A DNA stretch of 20,924 nucleotides from a virus. Shown here piece by piece: positions 1 through 6,510 of this stretch (the first letter of the stretch is position 1; each line of letters starts with the position of its first letter). The stretch is from positions 1-20,924 of IMG/VR virus record IMGVR_UViG_3300016745_000460; one strand, given 5' to 3'. Under the pieces are notes generated by a model. That model worked only from the letters and a program-made list of their open reading frames with translations, had not been told where the DNA came from and searched no databases. The position numbers and the translations under genes are program-made.

Positions 1-2
1 GA

Positions 3-161
3 ATGCGCGATGCCCCTGACGAAGAAAAGAAGAGTCAAGTCGGAAACTTAGTCCGCTATTTAGAAATGGAACTTCTTGATTCTAACTGGGTAGACAACGG
101 GAAGGATGTTTCTGGATTGCAAGCTATTGCCGCTTCTGGCCGTGCTTACTGGTTAGGATAG
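3..161 (+). CDS. C-terminal end of an unidentified gene (partial)
   Basis: This frame is open from the window edge to a TAG at 159-161 and shows 52 residues. The first in-frame ATG is at 3, but the gene probably starts upstream of the window. The piece is acidic, then mixed, and ends in an aromatic stretch (AYWLG). I do not recognise the family. It sits 66 bases before a block of small lysis-region genes, so it could be the tail of a late virion or tail-associated gene, but that rests on position only. Confidence 0.5.
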   Translation: MRDAPDEEKKSQVGNLVRYLEMELLDSNWVDNGKDVSGLQAIAASGRAYWLG

Positions 162-184
162 GTGCTGGCGCCAATGCACTTAGT

Positions 185-201
185 TATACTGGAGAAGTAT
201 A
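185..201. repeat. Short inverted repeat upstream of the lysis block
   Basis: TATACT and AGTATA form a perfect 6-base inverted repeat around GGAGA. It lies in the 66-base gap before the first small gene of the lysis region. It could be a weak hairpin or a protein site. No clear -35/-10 pair accompanies it. Confidence 0.3.
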
Positions 202-227
202 TTCAGTAGACTCTCTGGAGGTAAAAA

Positions 228-422
228 GTGGATAAGCGTACCGTGGCCTCGGCTCACAAAAGAATTGACAGCATCGAAACTCAATTAGTCGCGCACGAAG
301 CGGTATGCGGTGAGCGTTGGAAGGAAACTATTCTGCGCATCAAGAGAATCGAGGGAGTAATGATAGCAACAGCGGGGAGCATCATTGCCATGCTTGTCGC
401 TATCCTAATGAAGATGACCTAG
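228..422 (+). CDS. Small coiled-coil plus single-TM protein (XhlA-like)
   Basis: This 64-residue protein has a GTG start preceded by CTGGAGGT at a good distance. Residues 1-40 are charged and helical, and residues about 43-62 form one hydrophobic membrane helix ending in a short basic tail. The layout of an N-terminal amphipathic helix followed by one C-terminal TM resembles haemolysin XhlA-type phage proteins, which sit at the membrane and often accompany holins. The stop abuts the ATG of the next gene, so the two are translationally linked. XhlA-like is a shape-based suggestion, not a motif match. Confidence 0.6.
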   Translation: MDKRTVASAHKRIDSIETQLVAHEAVCGERWKETILRIKRIEGVMIATAGSIIAMLVAILMKMT

Positions 423-878
423 ATGATCTTTGAAGCAATCGCTGTCGGGAAGGTAGCGCTCGATGCTCTTCAGACAGTGCGTGGACTTCTTGAAGAAGGC
501 AAGGGTATTGCCGAAGCTGGCAGAGACCTCGGTAAATTCTTTGATGCAAAAGAGAAGATTGAGGGTCGCATCTCATCTGGCAAGGCGGGTGATGAAGAGT
601 TCTGGGAACTCGAAAAGATACGCGCCGCCGAGAAACAATTTTACGAACAGATGGATTGGTACGGTCGCGCCGGACTCAAGGACGATTACTTGAGATGGCA
701 GAAAACGCGCAAAGAACTCAAAGAGAAAGAGCAGAAGCGTGAGGAAGCTAAGAGACTGGCTAGAAAAAAAGCCATACAGAATGGATTTCTTTATACTGCT
801 GTCGGCATTGCTGTTCTCGGTGTGGTGGGCGGGGCCGTGGCCTTACTACTTTGGATTATTAGTCTTAAAGGAAAGTAG
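423..878 (+). CDS. Membrane-anchored helical protein of unknown function
   Basis: The protein has 151 residues, and its ATG directly follows the previous stop. Residues 1-45 look amphipathic. Residues 55-115 are very rich in K, E and R and should form long helices or a coiled coil. Residues about 122-146 are a strongly hydrophobic membrane helix near the C-terminus, followed by a basic tail. The topology suggests a large cytoplasmic helical domain tethered to the inner membrane. Its neighbours are small membrane proteins, a likely holin and a lysozyme, so a role in lysis timing or membrane remodelling is plausible. I cannot name the family. Confidence 0.7.
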   Translation: MIFEAIAVGKVALDALQTVRGLLEEGKGIAEAGRDLGKFFDAKEKIEGRISSGKAGDEEFWELEKIRAAEKQFYEQMDWYGRAGLKDDYLRWQKTRKELKEKEQKREEAKRLARKKAIQNGFLYTAVGIAVLGVVGGAVALLLWIISLKGK

Positions 879-1082
879 ATGATCCTGGTCTTCGCGTTGA
901 TAATTGTGATTGACGGGAAGCCACAGCCACAAGATACATCGTACTGGTATAGCATCAATCGGTGTAATTACTTTGCTGAAAGGACCGGGAAGTGGCGTTA
1001 CAATTACTGGACCAAGCGTAAGGTGGACGCTTACTGCGTACCCAAGAAAGTCAAGAAAGGATCTGTTGAGGTACTGAGATGA
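879..1082 (+). CDS. Small protein with hydrophobic N-terminus and two Cys
   Basis: The protein has 67 residues. The first ten are hydrophobic (MILVFALIIV), then comes a polar, aromatic and basic body with Cys at about 29 and 54. The two Cys could form a disulfide if the protein is exported. From memory, similar short proteins of this pattern (hydrophobic start, NRCNYFAER, then a Cys-containing C-terminal part) recur in marine phages without known function. The ATG abuts the previous stop, and the end overlaps the next gene by ATGA, so it belongs to the same transcription unit. Confidence 0.65.
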   Translation: MILVFALIIVIDGKPQPQDTSYWYSINRCNYFAERTGKWRYNYWTKRKVDAYCVPKKVKKGSVEVLR

Positions 1083-1402
1083 GTAAGATATTGGAGACCT
1101 ATGATAAGGACAAGAATGGCGTTATCGATTCGGATGAGCTTGCTCTTATTGAACTTGAGGATCGCCGTCGTAAGATGGAAGATGAGGACGCTCAAAGAGA
1201 TTCGATCAGGAAGATGGCGTGGTTTGCGCTCTTTGGTTTACTGCTTTATCCCAGTGGTATTTTTATATGTAGTCTTGTCGGACTTGATAAAGCGGCTAGC
1301 CTTATCACTGACATCGCAGGGACATACTTCATAGCAGTGTCCGCCCTTGTTGCTAGTTTCTTCGGAGCCAGCGCATATCAATCAAGGGGGACTAGCAAGT
1401 GA
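1079..1402 (+). CDS. EF-hand membrane protein, two TM helices
   Basis: The protein has 107 residues. Residues about 8-20 read YDKDKNGVIDSDEL, a complete EF-hand calcium-binding loop with D at loop positions 1, 3 and 9, N at 5, G at 6, a hydrophobic residue at 8 and E at 12. A charged helix follows, then two hydrophobic membrane segments at about 46-66 and 78-99. A single EF-hand joined to two TM helices suggests a membrane protein that senses or binds Ca2+. It starts inside the stop of the previous gene (ATGA) and its own stop overlaps the GTG of the likely holin, so lysis control is the natural guess. No function is known to me. Confidence 0.75.
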   Translation: MSKILETYDKDKNGVIDSDELALIELEDRRRKMEDEDAQRDSIRKMAWFALFGLLLYPSGIFICSLVGLDKAASLITDIAGTYFIAVSALVASFFGASAYQSRGTSK

Positions 1403-1776
1403 TACAGGCATTGTTGCCCATGATTGGGGATATCGCTGGAGGCTGGATCAAAGGCAAGGCTGAAGAGAAAGCCGCCGCGTCTAAAGCCAGGGTCGCCAAG
1501 GCTGAAGCTGAAGCTGAGGTGATGAAGGTTGCCGCTACGCACGAGGCGTCTTGGGAAAAGATCATGGCCCAGGGTTCTAACGAATCATGGAAAGATGAGG
1601 CGTGGACCGTGTGCTTCATCGTGATAATTTCTATGTGCTTCATTCCGCACACACAGCCGTATGTTGCTAGAGGGTTTGAGGTCTTATCCACCACGCCTGA
1701 TTGGTTTCAGTGGGCAGTGTACGCAAGCATCGCGGCAAGCTTTGGTTTGCGTGGAATGAAGGGGCTGAAGAAGTAA
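1399..1776 (+). CDS. Probable holin (GTA-type 3-TM-like)
   Basis: This 125-residue protein has a GTG start that overlaps the previous stop (GTGA). The N-terminal third is an amphipathic segment followed by an Ala/Lys/Glu-rich helix at about 19-50. Residues about 64-85 and 98-118 are hydrophobic membrane helices, with a basic C-terminus. The order of an amphipathic start, a charged helix, a Trp-containing junction (SWKDEAW) and membrane helices resembles the holin family found in gene-transfer agents and marine phages. The next gene is an endolysin without a signal peptide, which needs a holin to reach the cell wall, and this supports the call. Confidence 0.65.
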   Translation: MIQALLPMIGDIAGGWIKGKAEEKAAASKARVAKAEAEAEVMKVAATHEASWEKIMAQGSNESWKDEAWTVCFIVIISMCFIPHTQPYVARGFEVLSTTPDWFQWAVYASIAASFGLRGMKGLKK

Positions 1777-1791
1777 GTGAGGTATATGGAT

Positions 1792-2214
1792 ATGGACGTA
1801 GATAAGTTAAAAGACCAACTAATTCTACATGAAGGCTTAGAGCTAAAGAGTTACCAATGCAGTGCAGGATTCATAACGCTCGGGGTCGGGCGCAACGTCG
1901 AAGAGTTAGGCATCACCGAAGACGAAGCCAGATACCTTTTGGACAACGACATACTGAGAGTGACCAAGGAACTGGACGACAACCTCCCGTGGTGGAGGGA
2001 CCTGAGCGAAGTACGCCAGAGAGTCCTAGTTGATATGGTATTCAATCTCGGCATCAGTCGATTCCTAAACTTCAAGAATATGATTGCCGCACTAGAAAGC
2101 GGGGACCATGAAGAGTCAGCCGCTCAAATGTTAGACAGCCGTTGGGCAGACCAAGTTGGTCAGCGAGCTACACGCCTGGCGACTGCAATGGTTGAAGATA
2201 CGCTGGAGGTTTGA
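1792..2214 (+). CDS. Endolysin, GH24 (T4-type) lysozyme
   Basis: This enzyme cleaves the glycan strands of peptidoglycan during lysis. The ATG at 1792 is chosen because AGG at 1780-1782 is well spaced for it; a GTG at 1777 and an ATG at 1786 are in frame. From this start (140 residues) the catalytic pattern is E14, C23 and T29, giving the E-8-residue-D/C-5-residue-T spacing of T4-type lysozymes with Cys where T4 has Asp20. It is followed by GVGRNV and the helical C-terminal lobe with a conserved W near WADQVG. The length is slightly below T4 lysozyme. There is no signal peptide or SAR anchor, so export depends on a holin. Confidence 0.9.
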   Translation: MDVDKLKDQLILHEGLELKSYQCSAGFITLGVGRNVEELGITEDEARYLLDNDILRVTKELDDNLPWWRDLSEVRQRVLVDMVFNLGISRFLNFKNMIAALESGDHEESAAQMLDSRWADQVGQRATRLATAMVEDTLEV

Positions 2215-2215
2215 C

Positions 2216-2359
2216 ATGAGTCTTTACGAGAACATGAATAAGCGCAAGAAGAAAGGCACATCGCGCCCTGCGAGTGAGTCAACGATTAGCGATAAGACTT
2301 ACTCTATGATGCGGCGCAAGACCGGCGGGTTTAAGAAGAAGGATAAGGACAATGGCTAG
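2216..2359 (+). CDS. Small basic protein, 47 residues
   Basis: The start is ATG at 2216 with CTGGAGGT upstream; the lysozyme stop ends two bases before. The protein is very rich in Lys, Arg and Ser, with a KRKKKG patch near residue 10 and FKKKDK at the end. It should be soluble and could bind nucleic acid or be a minor virion component. From memory, short proteins starting MSLYxN and carrying this basic patch are common next to the following gene in marine phages, without known role. Its end overlaps the next gene by eight bases. Confidence 0.65.
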   Translation: MSLYENMNKRKKKGTSRPASESTISDKTYSMMRRKTGGFKKKDKDNG

Positions 2360-2645
2360 CTCTCCTGCATGGACTCGCAAGGAAGGCAAGAACCCAAAGG
2401 GTGGGCTGAACCAAAAGGGACGGGACTCTTATAAGGGTGGCACCCTAAAGGCGCCCGTAAAGAAAGGTGACAACCCGCGTCGCGCTAGCTTCCTTGCAAG
2501 GATGGGCAACATGAAGGGGCCGGAAAAGAAGAACGGTGAGCCAACAAGATTGCTCTTGTCACTCAGAGCCTGGGGAGCATCAAGCAAAGCTGACGCCCGT
2601 GCAACAGCAAGGGCTATCAGCAAACGGAATGAAGCCAAAGGTTAG
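2352..2645 (+). CDS. Basic phage protein of the SPAWTRKEGKNP type
   Basis: The protein has 97 residues and is rich in Lys, Arg, Gly and Asn. The N-terminal motif SPAWTRKEGKNPKGGLNQKG and the middle motif NPRRASFLARMGNMKGP are, from memory, hallmarks of a small phage family of unknown function that is common in marine phages (I believe DUF6321, not checked). The C-terminal RAWGASSKADARATA forms a helix. The charge suggests nucleic-acid or virion association. Its TAG stop overlaps the stop of the convergent leftward gene, leaving no room for a terminator between the two transcription units. Confidence 0.7.
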   Translation: MASSPAWTRKEGKNPKGGLNQKGRDSYKGGTLKAPVKKGDNPRRASFLARMGNMKGPEKKNGEPTRLLLSLRAWGASSKADARATARAISKRNEAKG

Positions 2646-2914
2646 CGCATCCATCTAGGGGCGCAGGTTACATCTACTACGATCGATGTAGGCCTTCCGT
2701 TAATTGCTCTCTTTGTCCATATCGGAACGGCACGGAGACCTGATGTCTCGCACTCCTTGATAGCATCAATAGTTTCTGATCTCGACATCGCATACAGCGT
2801 GTCCTCTAATACCAAAGTTTGATTTGGCGTTTCGCTCGTAGGCTTAGACGCCCCGCTAAAAGCGGAGCATCCTTGCACTGCGGCGCATATGAGCATGATT
2901 GTAATCATCTTCAT
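2642..2914 (-). CDS. Small putative lipoprotein
   Basis: The protein has 90 residues. A short basic start (MK), a hydrophobic segment and then VQGC form a probable lipobox, with Cys16 as the lipidated residue. This predicts export and membrane anchoring, although the lipobox is imperfect. The mature part has Cys at about 55 and 84, flanking a conserved-looking core (GLRAVP ... VVDVT). GGAG lies 7 bases before the ATG. It is the last gene of the leftward unit and overlaps its upstream neighbour (ATGA). It might act like an outer spanin near the lysis genes, but it is on the opposite strand from them. Confidence 0.6.
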   Translation of the reverse strand: MKMITIMLICAAVQGCSAFSGASKPTSETPNQTLVLEDTLYAMSRSETIDAIKECETSGLRAVPIWTKRAINGRPTSIVVDVTCAPRWMR

Positions 2915-3081
2915 TTTTTGCTCCGACTATCTGTGTTAAGTACAGCGTCTGGGTTGCGCAGGAATATTGACTGATTCTGAGGCTTCTTCCTGTGTTCAAT
3001 GTCGAGCCTATGAATGTCCATCCTGTTTGCAATCCACGCCTGCCTCAATAGTTTACGCCAGTGATGTCCAGCTTGACCCAT
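2911..3081 (-). CDS. Small basic protein of unknown function
   Basis: The ATG at 3081 is preferred because AAGGTGGGG lies just upstream; an ATG at 3132 is in frame but has weak ribosome binding and would overlap the neighbour by 80 bases. From 3081 the protein has 56 residues, rich in Arg, His, Lys and Gln (HHWRKLLRQAW, RMDIHRLDIEHRKK), and no membrane segment. It overlaps the preceding gene by 29 bases and the following lipoprotein gene by ATGA. I do not recognise it. A DNA-linked role would fit its charge and its neighbours, but nothing proves it. Confidence 0.45.
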   Translation of the reverse strand: MGQAGHHWRKLLRQAWIANRMDIHRLDIEHRKKPQNQSIFLRNPDAVLNTDSRSKK

Positions 3082-3412
3082 TGTCCCCACCTTGATTCCT
3101 AGCCTGCGGTTGCTGTCGCTCTTGCGGCTCATTCACATAAAGGTCTGCATAGCATGTCGCCGGGAATGCTTTGACATCACCCCCAGGAATGCGCTTCTTG
3201 ATTGTCATCTGTAGTTGCATGCCGTTGTCATGCATCAGTTTATGAATCTGATCAACGATAGCCTCCTGCTCTGGGGTCATCGGATTCCTGCGACGGGACG
3301 CTTCGTCCCATCCGTTATCCAATTGCAACCAGCACTGCACCTGATAGGTTTCGTTAGCTGGCATGTCGGCTTTAAGTTTCACTTCGGCTTTTGATATCTG
3401 CGCTCTTGGCAT
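3053..3412 (-). CDS. Unknown protein of the recombination operon
   Basis: The ATG at 3412 is chosen because AAAGGAGAG lies directly upstream; the frame is open further but that part overlaps the next gene. The protein has 119 residues. The body (about 1-95) looks folded and includes ETYQVQCWLQL, a helix from PEQEAIVDQ to KLMHDNG, then a strand-like TIKKRIPGG. The last 25 residues are rich in Gln, Asn, Gly and Ser and look disordered, as in ssDNA-binding proteins, but I see no diagnostic OB-fold motif. It directly follows the annealing protein gene, 16 bases away, so a role in recombination or replication is likely. Confidence 0.6.
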   Translation of the reverse strand: MPRAQISKAEVKLKADMPANETYQVQCWLQLDNGWDEASRRRNPMTPEQEAIVDQIHKLMHDNGMQLQMTIKKRIPGGDVKAFPATCYADLYVNEPQERQQPQARNQGGDNGSSWTSLA

Positions 3413-3428
3413 GATGCTCTCTCCTTTG

Positions 3429-4181
3429 TTAGAACGGTATGTCGTCTTCTGTGTTTGGGTTAGGTAATGGGGCTGGGGTTGGGTCGTCGTTTGGGGCTGG
3501 TGCCCCACCATCACTCGGAACCTCTCCTTCTCCTGGGGACTCAGTAATCTTCCCCGCTCTCTCCTTGACAGCATTTTTAACTAACTCCGCGTTGGCTTTG
3601 TTTTGTTTTTCAAACTGCTCAAGTTTGTTGGCGTTTGCGGCCAGCCACCCTTGCAGTTCTCCTTGTGTCTGAATGTTATTCACCTGGCGAATGTAGTCCT
3701 CCGCCAGTTCAGCGCCAGTGCGTACGTTCGCGACTGGAGCAGGTTTTGCTGTGCGCTTGCTGTTCTCCTCCTTTGCTTTCTCTTTGCGCCCGACTCCATC
3801 AAGCTCATTTGCGCTGGCATACTCCCCACCGCTGAGACCGATAGCACTGAGCGCCCTACCGATTGCAGAAGTTTCGCAGTTCTCTATGGCTGAAGTCTTA
3901 TTGACTAAGCCTACGTCGCGCAATTCTTCTGCATGCCCTGTGCCGAGAGTGACCGAGGGCGAGTCAATAGTATGGATGATCGCCTTAACAACGACGCGAG
4001 TGCCGTCATCGATAAGTATCTGTGTCGAGACACCAACGTCCAACCCGTGATGTTCGCGCAATGCTTCCATTCGATGGACAACCTGCGTGTATAACTTGCC
4101 GCCTTTCTGCGTAACGCCATGCGTCTTGTTCAGTTCAGCAACGTGGGCCATTGTGTCAGCCCACTTCTTTCTAGTCTCCAT
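3429..4181 (-). CDS. erf: Single-strand annealing protein (ERF/Rad52-like) with SSB-like tip
   Basis: This is a phage recombinase of the ERF-like type that anneals complementary single strands. The start at 4181 overlaps the exonuclease stop (TAATG) and has GGAG nine bases upstream, giving 250 residues. Residues about 95-126 carry NKTSAIENCETSAIGRAL followed by SGGEYASANEL, the hallmark segment of these annealing proteins. Residues 130-160 are a charged, Ala/Lys-rich linker, 160-215 are helical, and the end is Pro/Asp/Glu-rich. The last residues, EDDIPF, match the acidic tip of bacterial SSB proteins that recruits partner enzymes. With the PD-(D/E)XK exonuclease next door it forms a two-component recombination system. 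Confidence 0.8.
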   Translation of the reverse strand: METRKKWADTMAHVAELNKTHGVTQKGGKLYTQVVHRMEALREHHGLDVGVSTQILIDDGTRVVVKAIIHTIDSPSVTLGTGHAEELRDVGLVNKTSAIENCETSAIGRALSAIGLSGGEYASANELDGVGRKEKAKEENSKRTAKPAPVANVRTGAELAEDYIRQVNNIQTQGELQGWLAANANKLEQFEKQNKANAELVKNAVKERAGKITESPGEGEVPSDGGAPAPNDDPTPAPLPNPNTEDDIPF

Positions 4182-5116
4182 TATTCGATGCTCCATATTG
4201 ATCGTGCTTCTTGTAAATATCCCTCTGGAGCGTTCCATCCTAGGTTATCCCAATCGGGATAGACCAAAGATAGCAACTCGTGAGGGGTTCTTGCGGCCTT
4301 CAACATATTCTCAGTGATACGATTCATCAGCCTTATCTGCTTCACAACTTCCTCCAGATACTCTGGCTTCAATTGATCGCAGTTATCTTGGTTTAAGATT
4401 CTGTAGTCATCTTTGTTTGCGTATAGTAGCCACACCGGCTTGCGTCCATTGATCTCCCATCCACCGGCGACCTGATAGACGTTCGCAATATCGAAGCGAC
4501 CACTCAGATCTTTGGGTAAATTGTTATTAGCGAACCCACTCTTAGTCCGTGAGTTGCGGGTAGACCATTTAGTTTTGAGGTCACCTACTCCTGCATAGTC
4601 AGGCAGGTTCTTGTGCCCAAGCTCATTCCCAGGCAGTGCCCCGTATAACTCTGTCTCTCCGAAGATCTCCGAGCCAGCCATCACTTCCCGCAAACCAGCT
4701 AGTGCGCTCTGTATCACGCCCTCTAGCTCAGTCTCATACTGCGTCCACTTTGCGGCGTCGATGCCGTCATCCCAATCGCGTGGGATGTACTTCATGTACT
4801 GTTGATAAGTAGACGCCATAACTTCTGCGGGGTCTTTACGTTCAAGCAGGATTGCATCGCATGCAGACTGAACCAGCCTGCCGCATAGCATGTTGGCATT
4901 GTCTGAACCATTGTATCCTTGATCCAGCCGGTAGATAACTTCCCATGCCTGTTCTTGTTGCACGTTATCAGAGTCCGGATTCTTGATGACCTCCCAGGCG
5001 CCCCTTACTTTAGGACGGACCACGCATTTATCGAAGAACACTTTCGCTTGGTCGCGGTTCTTCATGTTGGAATGCCAGAAATAATTGTGGCGTCTCGCCC
5101 AATCAGGGATGATCAT
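4181..5116 (-). CDS. PD-(D/E)XK exonuclease (RecB/YqaJ/Cas4-like)
   Basis: The protein has 311 residues. E154/E156 (GETELYGALP), D173 (LPDYAG), D179-L-K181 (GVGDLKTK) and Q215 (VYQVAGGW) follow the order of the RecB-like nuclease core: acidic residue, D, then D/E-x-K, then a Q-containing helix. Such phage nucleases resect double-stranded ends to give the single strands used by an annealing partner. The gene starts inside the stop of the HTH gene (ATGA) and ends at the start of the annealing protein gene (TAATG), so all three are co-translated. The N-terminal 100 residues are helical and probably cap the active site. Confidence 0.8.
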   Translation of the reverse strand: MIIPDWARRHNYFWHSNMKNRDQAKVFFDKCVVRPKVRGAWEVIKNPDSDNVQQEQAWEVIYRLDQGYNGSDNANMLCGRLVQSACDAILLERKDPAEVMASTYQQYMKYIPRDWDDGIDAAKWTQYETELEGVIQSALAGLREVMAGSEIFGETELYGALPGNELGHKNLPDYAGVGDLKTKWSTRNSRTKSGFANNNLPKDLSGRFDIANVYQVAGGWEINGRKPVWLLYANKDDYRILNQDNCDQLKPEYLEEVVKQIRLMNRITENMLKAARTPHELLSLVYPDWDNLGWNAPEGYLQEARSIWSIE

Positions 5117-5505
5117 GACTGAACCCCCGTACCATGAAGCTCTTCAATTAGCTTTCTAACATATGCTTTGGACTTCATCCGCCTTGGTTTATTAGCTGAC
5201 GATGCGCTACCTGCAGATACCTTGCGCACGTTTCTGTTGTGTCGCTCTGTCGGTTGCACCTGCACCGGAGCCAGCACTTCTTGGTAAAAGTTTTGGAGCG
5301 CGAGCCGCATTCTATTGTTGCGAATCCTGTACAACTTACGGACCTTAGCTTCAGTCAAGCTGTAGCGTTTAGCAACTGACGCAATGGGTTCGCCTCTGTC
5401 AACTAAATCACAGATACGACCGATAGCCCCTAGGATATCAGAGACTACCCGATCAACGTGGTGGTCCTCCGTGGCGTGCCTGATTAAATCTAAATACTGA
5501 TGCAT
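5113..5505 (-). CDS. Helix-turn-helix protein in the recombination operon
   Basis: The protein has 130 residues, and GAGGTGAAAT lies immediately before the ATG. Residues about 37-60 read GEPIASVAKRYSLTEAKVRKLYRIR, a good helix-turn-helix of the kind that matches sequence by a second helix. A basic stretch follows and the last 30 residues are Lys/Arg-rich (KPRRMKSKAYVRKL). It probably binds DNA, either as a regulator of this leftward unit or as a replication or recombination accessory. The last four bases overlap the exonuclease start. I do not recognise a named family. Confidence 0.6.
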   Translation of the reverse strand: MHQYLDLIRHATEDHHVDRVVSDILGAIGRICDLVDRGEPIASVAKRYSLTEAKVRKLYRIRNNRMRLALQNFYQEVLAPVQVQPTERHNRNVRKVSAGSASSANKPRRMKSKAYVRKLIEELHGTGVQS

Positions 5506-5513
5506 ATTTCACC

Positions 5514-5765
5514 TCACAAATTGCTAATGATTTCTTTTTTTACATGCACGATAACGCTCGTGTACCACCCAGGCGCTCGGTCATAAATGATCTCTATGTG
5601 CCTGGGGTATTTCTCTAAGGCAGTATCGAAAAACTTGGCGAAACTATGTGACCCCCCGTAATACACGAAGGAATGTTTGATCTCAGGTACGGTAGTGTAC
5701 GCGCCGAAGTTTGCGTTAATTGCCGCAACCATCGCTCGCATTTGTACACGAAAACTTCCCTGCAT
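5514..5765 (-). CDS. First gene of the leftward recombination operon, unknown
   Basis: The protein has 83 residues with no membrane segment. It contains aromatic and basic strands (HSFVYYGGSHSFAKFFDTAL, YTSVIVHVKKE) and looks like a small alpha/beta domain. No family recognised. The ATG lacks a clear ribosome-binding site; later in-frame ATGs at about residues 9 and 12 do not improve this. It lies about 43 bases downstream of the start predicted from the leftward promoter (TTGACA, 17-base spacer, TACGCT), and 8 bases before the HTH gene. Confidence 0.55.
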   Translation of the reverse strand: MQGSFRVQMRAMVAAINANFGAYTTVPEIKHSFVYYGGSHSFAKFFDTALEKYPRHIEIIYDRAPGWYTSVIVHVKKEIISNL

Positions 5766-5815
5766 AATTTCAAAATCCCACGCTTACATATAGTGTCTTA
5801 GAAAAATACTTGGTC

Positions 5816-5855
5816 AGCGTATTCTTGTTGACGTATCATGTCAACCATCGATAAA
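5816..5855. promoter_or_regulatory. Divergent promoters sharing a palindromic operator
   Basis: The palindrome TTGACGTATCATGTCAAC (5828-5845) contains a -35 box for each direction. Leftward: TTGACA (complement of 5839-5844), a 17-base spacer and TACGCT (complement of 5816-5821). Rightward: TTGACG (5828-5833), a 16-base spacer and GATAAA (5850-5855). The left promoter drives the recombination genes and the right one the Cro-like regulator. A half-site, GTGACGCA, follows at 5869-5876. A bound protein would cover both -35 boxes. A near copy of the palindrome lies at 10318-10335. Confidence 0.6.
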
Positions 5856-5896
5856 AGTCTGATTCATCGTGACGCAGACTGAAACAGGATGGGACA

Positions 5897-6112
5897 ATGA
5901 CACTAGATCAATGGCGCAAAAAACGAGGGTATAGCTACCGGGCATTAGCTCAAATGATAGGGGCTTCTCATGCTTCTGTGGTTCGCAGATGGTGTATGGA
6001 CTTGGATGATGATGACTTCATGATTCCGAAAACGAAGTACATGCTGGTCATTTTGGAGGTCACAGCGGGCGAGGTACAGCCAAACGATTTCTACATTCGG
6101 AGGTCGAAGTGA
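5897..6112 (+). CDS. Cro/XRE-like HTH regulator
   Basis: The protein has 71 residues, with AGGATG upstream of the ATG. Residues 1-35 read as a helix-turn-helix of the XRE/Cro type (LDQWRKKRGYSYRALAQMIG, then ASHASVVRRW), where the second helix reads DNA. An acidic patch (DLDDDDF) follows and the C-terminal part is probably a small dimerisation region. The size is typical of Cro-like phage repressors. It is the first gene right of a palindromic operator, so autoregulation and control of the divergent promoters are likely. The stop overlaps the GTG of the next gene. Confidence 0.75.
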   Translation: MTLDQWRKKRGYSYRALAQMIGASHASVVRRWCMDLDDDDFMIPKTKYMLVILEVTAGEVQPNDFYIRRSK

Positions 6113-6510
6113 GCGGTGTCAATGGCAGAAACAAGGGGGCCGCGTTTGAACGGCAGATTGCGGGCATGTTGCGTGATCAATTGGGCATCGACTGCAAGCG
6201 CAATTTGATGCAGACGGCAGAAGGTGGTCACGATTTGATTGGTTTGCCGGGGTTCGCGATCGAGTGCAAGCGATACGCTGTGATCAGTCACGGAAAATTA
6301 GACAAGTTCTGGGCGCAATGTGTCTCACAGGCACAGAGAGTCGATCTAACGCCATGTTTGATTGTGAAAGGTGATAGACAGCCGGTCAGAGTTTTCATCC
6401 CTTGGAGCGGCTTAGGTTGGGACGCTTATCAGTGGGACAATTTTAATTGTGCGGCTGAAATTTCGTTTGAATTATTTTGCGCAATCGTTCGCGAAGGGTT
6501 GACCAAATAA
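6109..6510 (+). CDS. PD-(D/E)XK nuclease, Holliday-junction-resolvase-like
   Basis: The protein has 133 residues, and its GTG start overlaps the regulator stop (GTGA). The catalytic pattern is visible: E14 in KGAAFERQI, D42 in EGGHDLIG and E52-C-K54 in FAIECKR, followed by a helix with Q (WAQCVSQAQ). This order and spacing match Hjc-type resolvases and VRR-like phage nucleases, which cut branched DNA. It could resolve recombination intermediates made by the leftward exonuclease and annealing pair, or process DNA before packaging. It is the last gene before the repeat-rich gap. Confidence 0.75.
   Translation: MSGVNGRNKGAAFERQIAGMLRDQLGIDCKRNLMQTAEGGHDLIGLPGFAIECKRYAVISHGKLDKFWAQCVSQAQRVDLTPCLIVKGDRQPVRVFIPWSGLGWDAYQWDNFNCAAEISFELFCAIVREGLTK

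Noticed and set aside
3439-4317. Several rightward frames opposite the annealing protein gene
   Set aside because: They are antisense shadows of a well-supported leftward gene with family motifs and good ribosome-binding sites.
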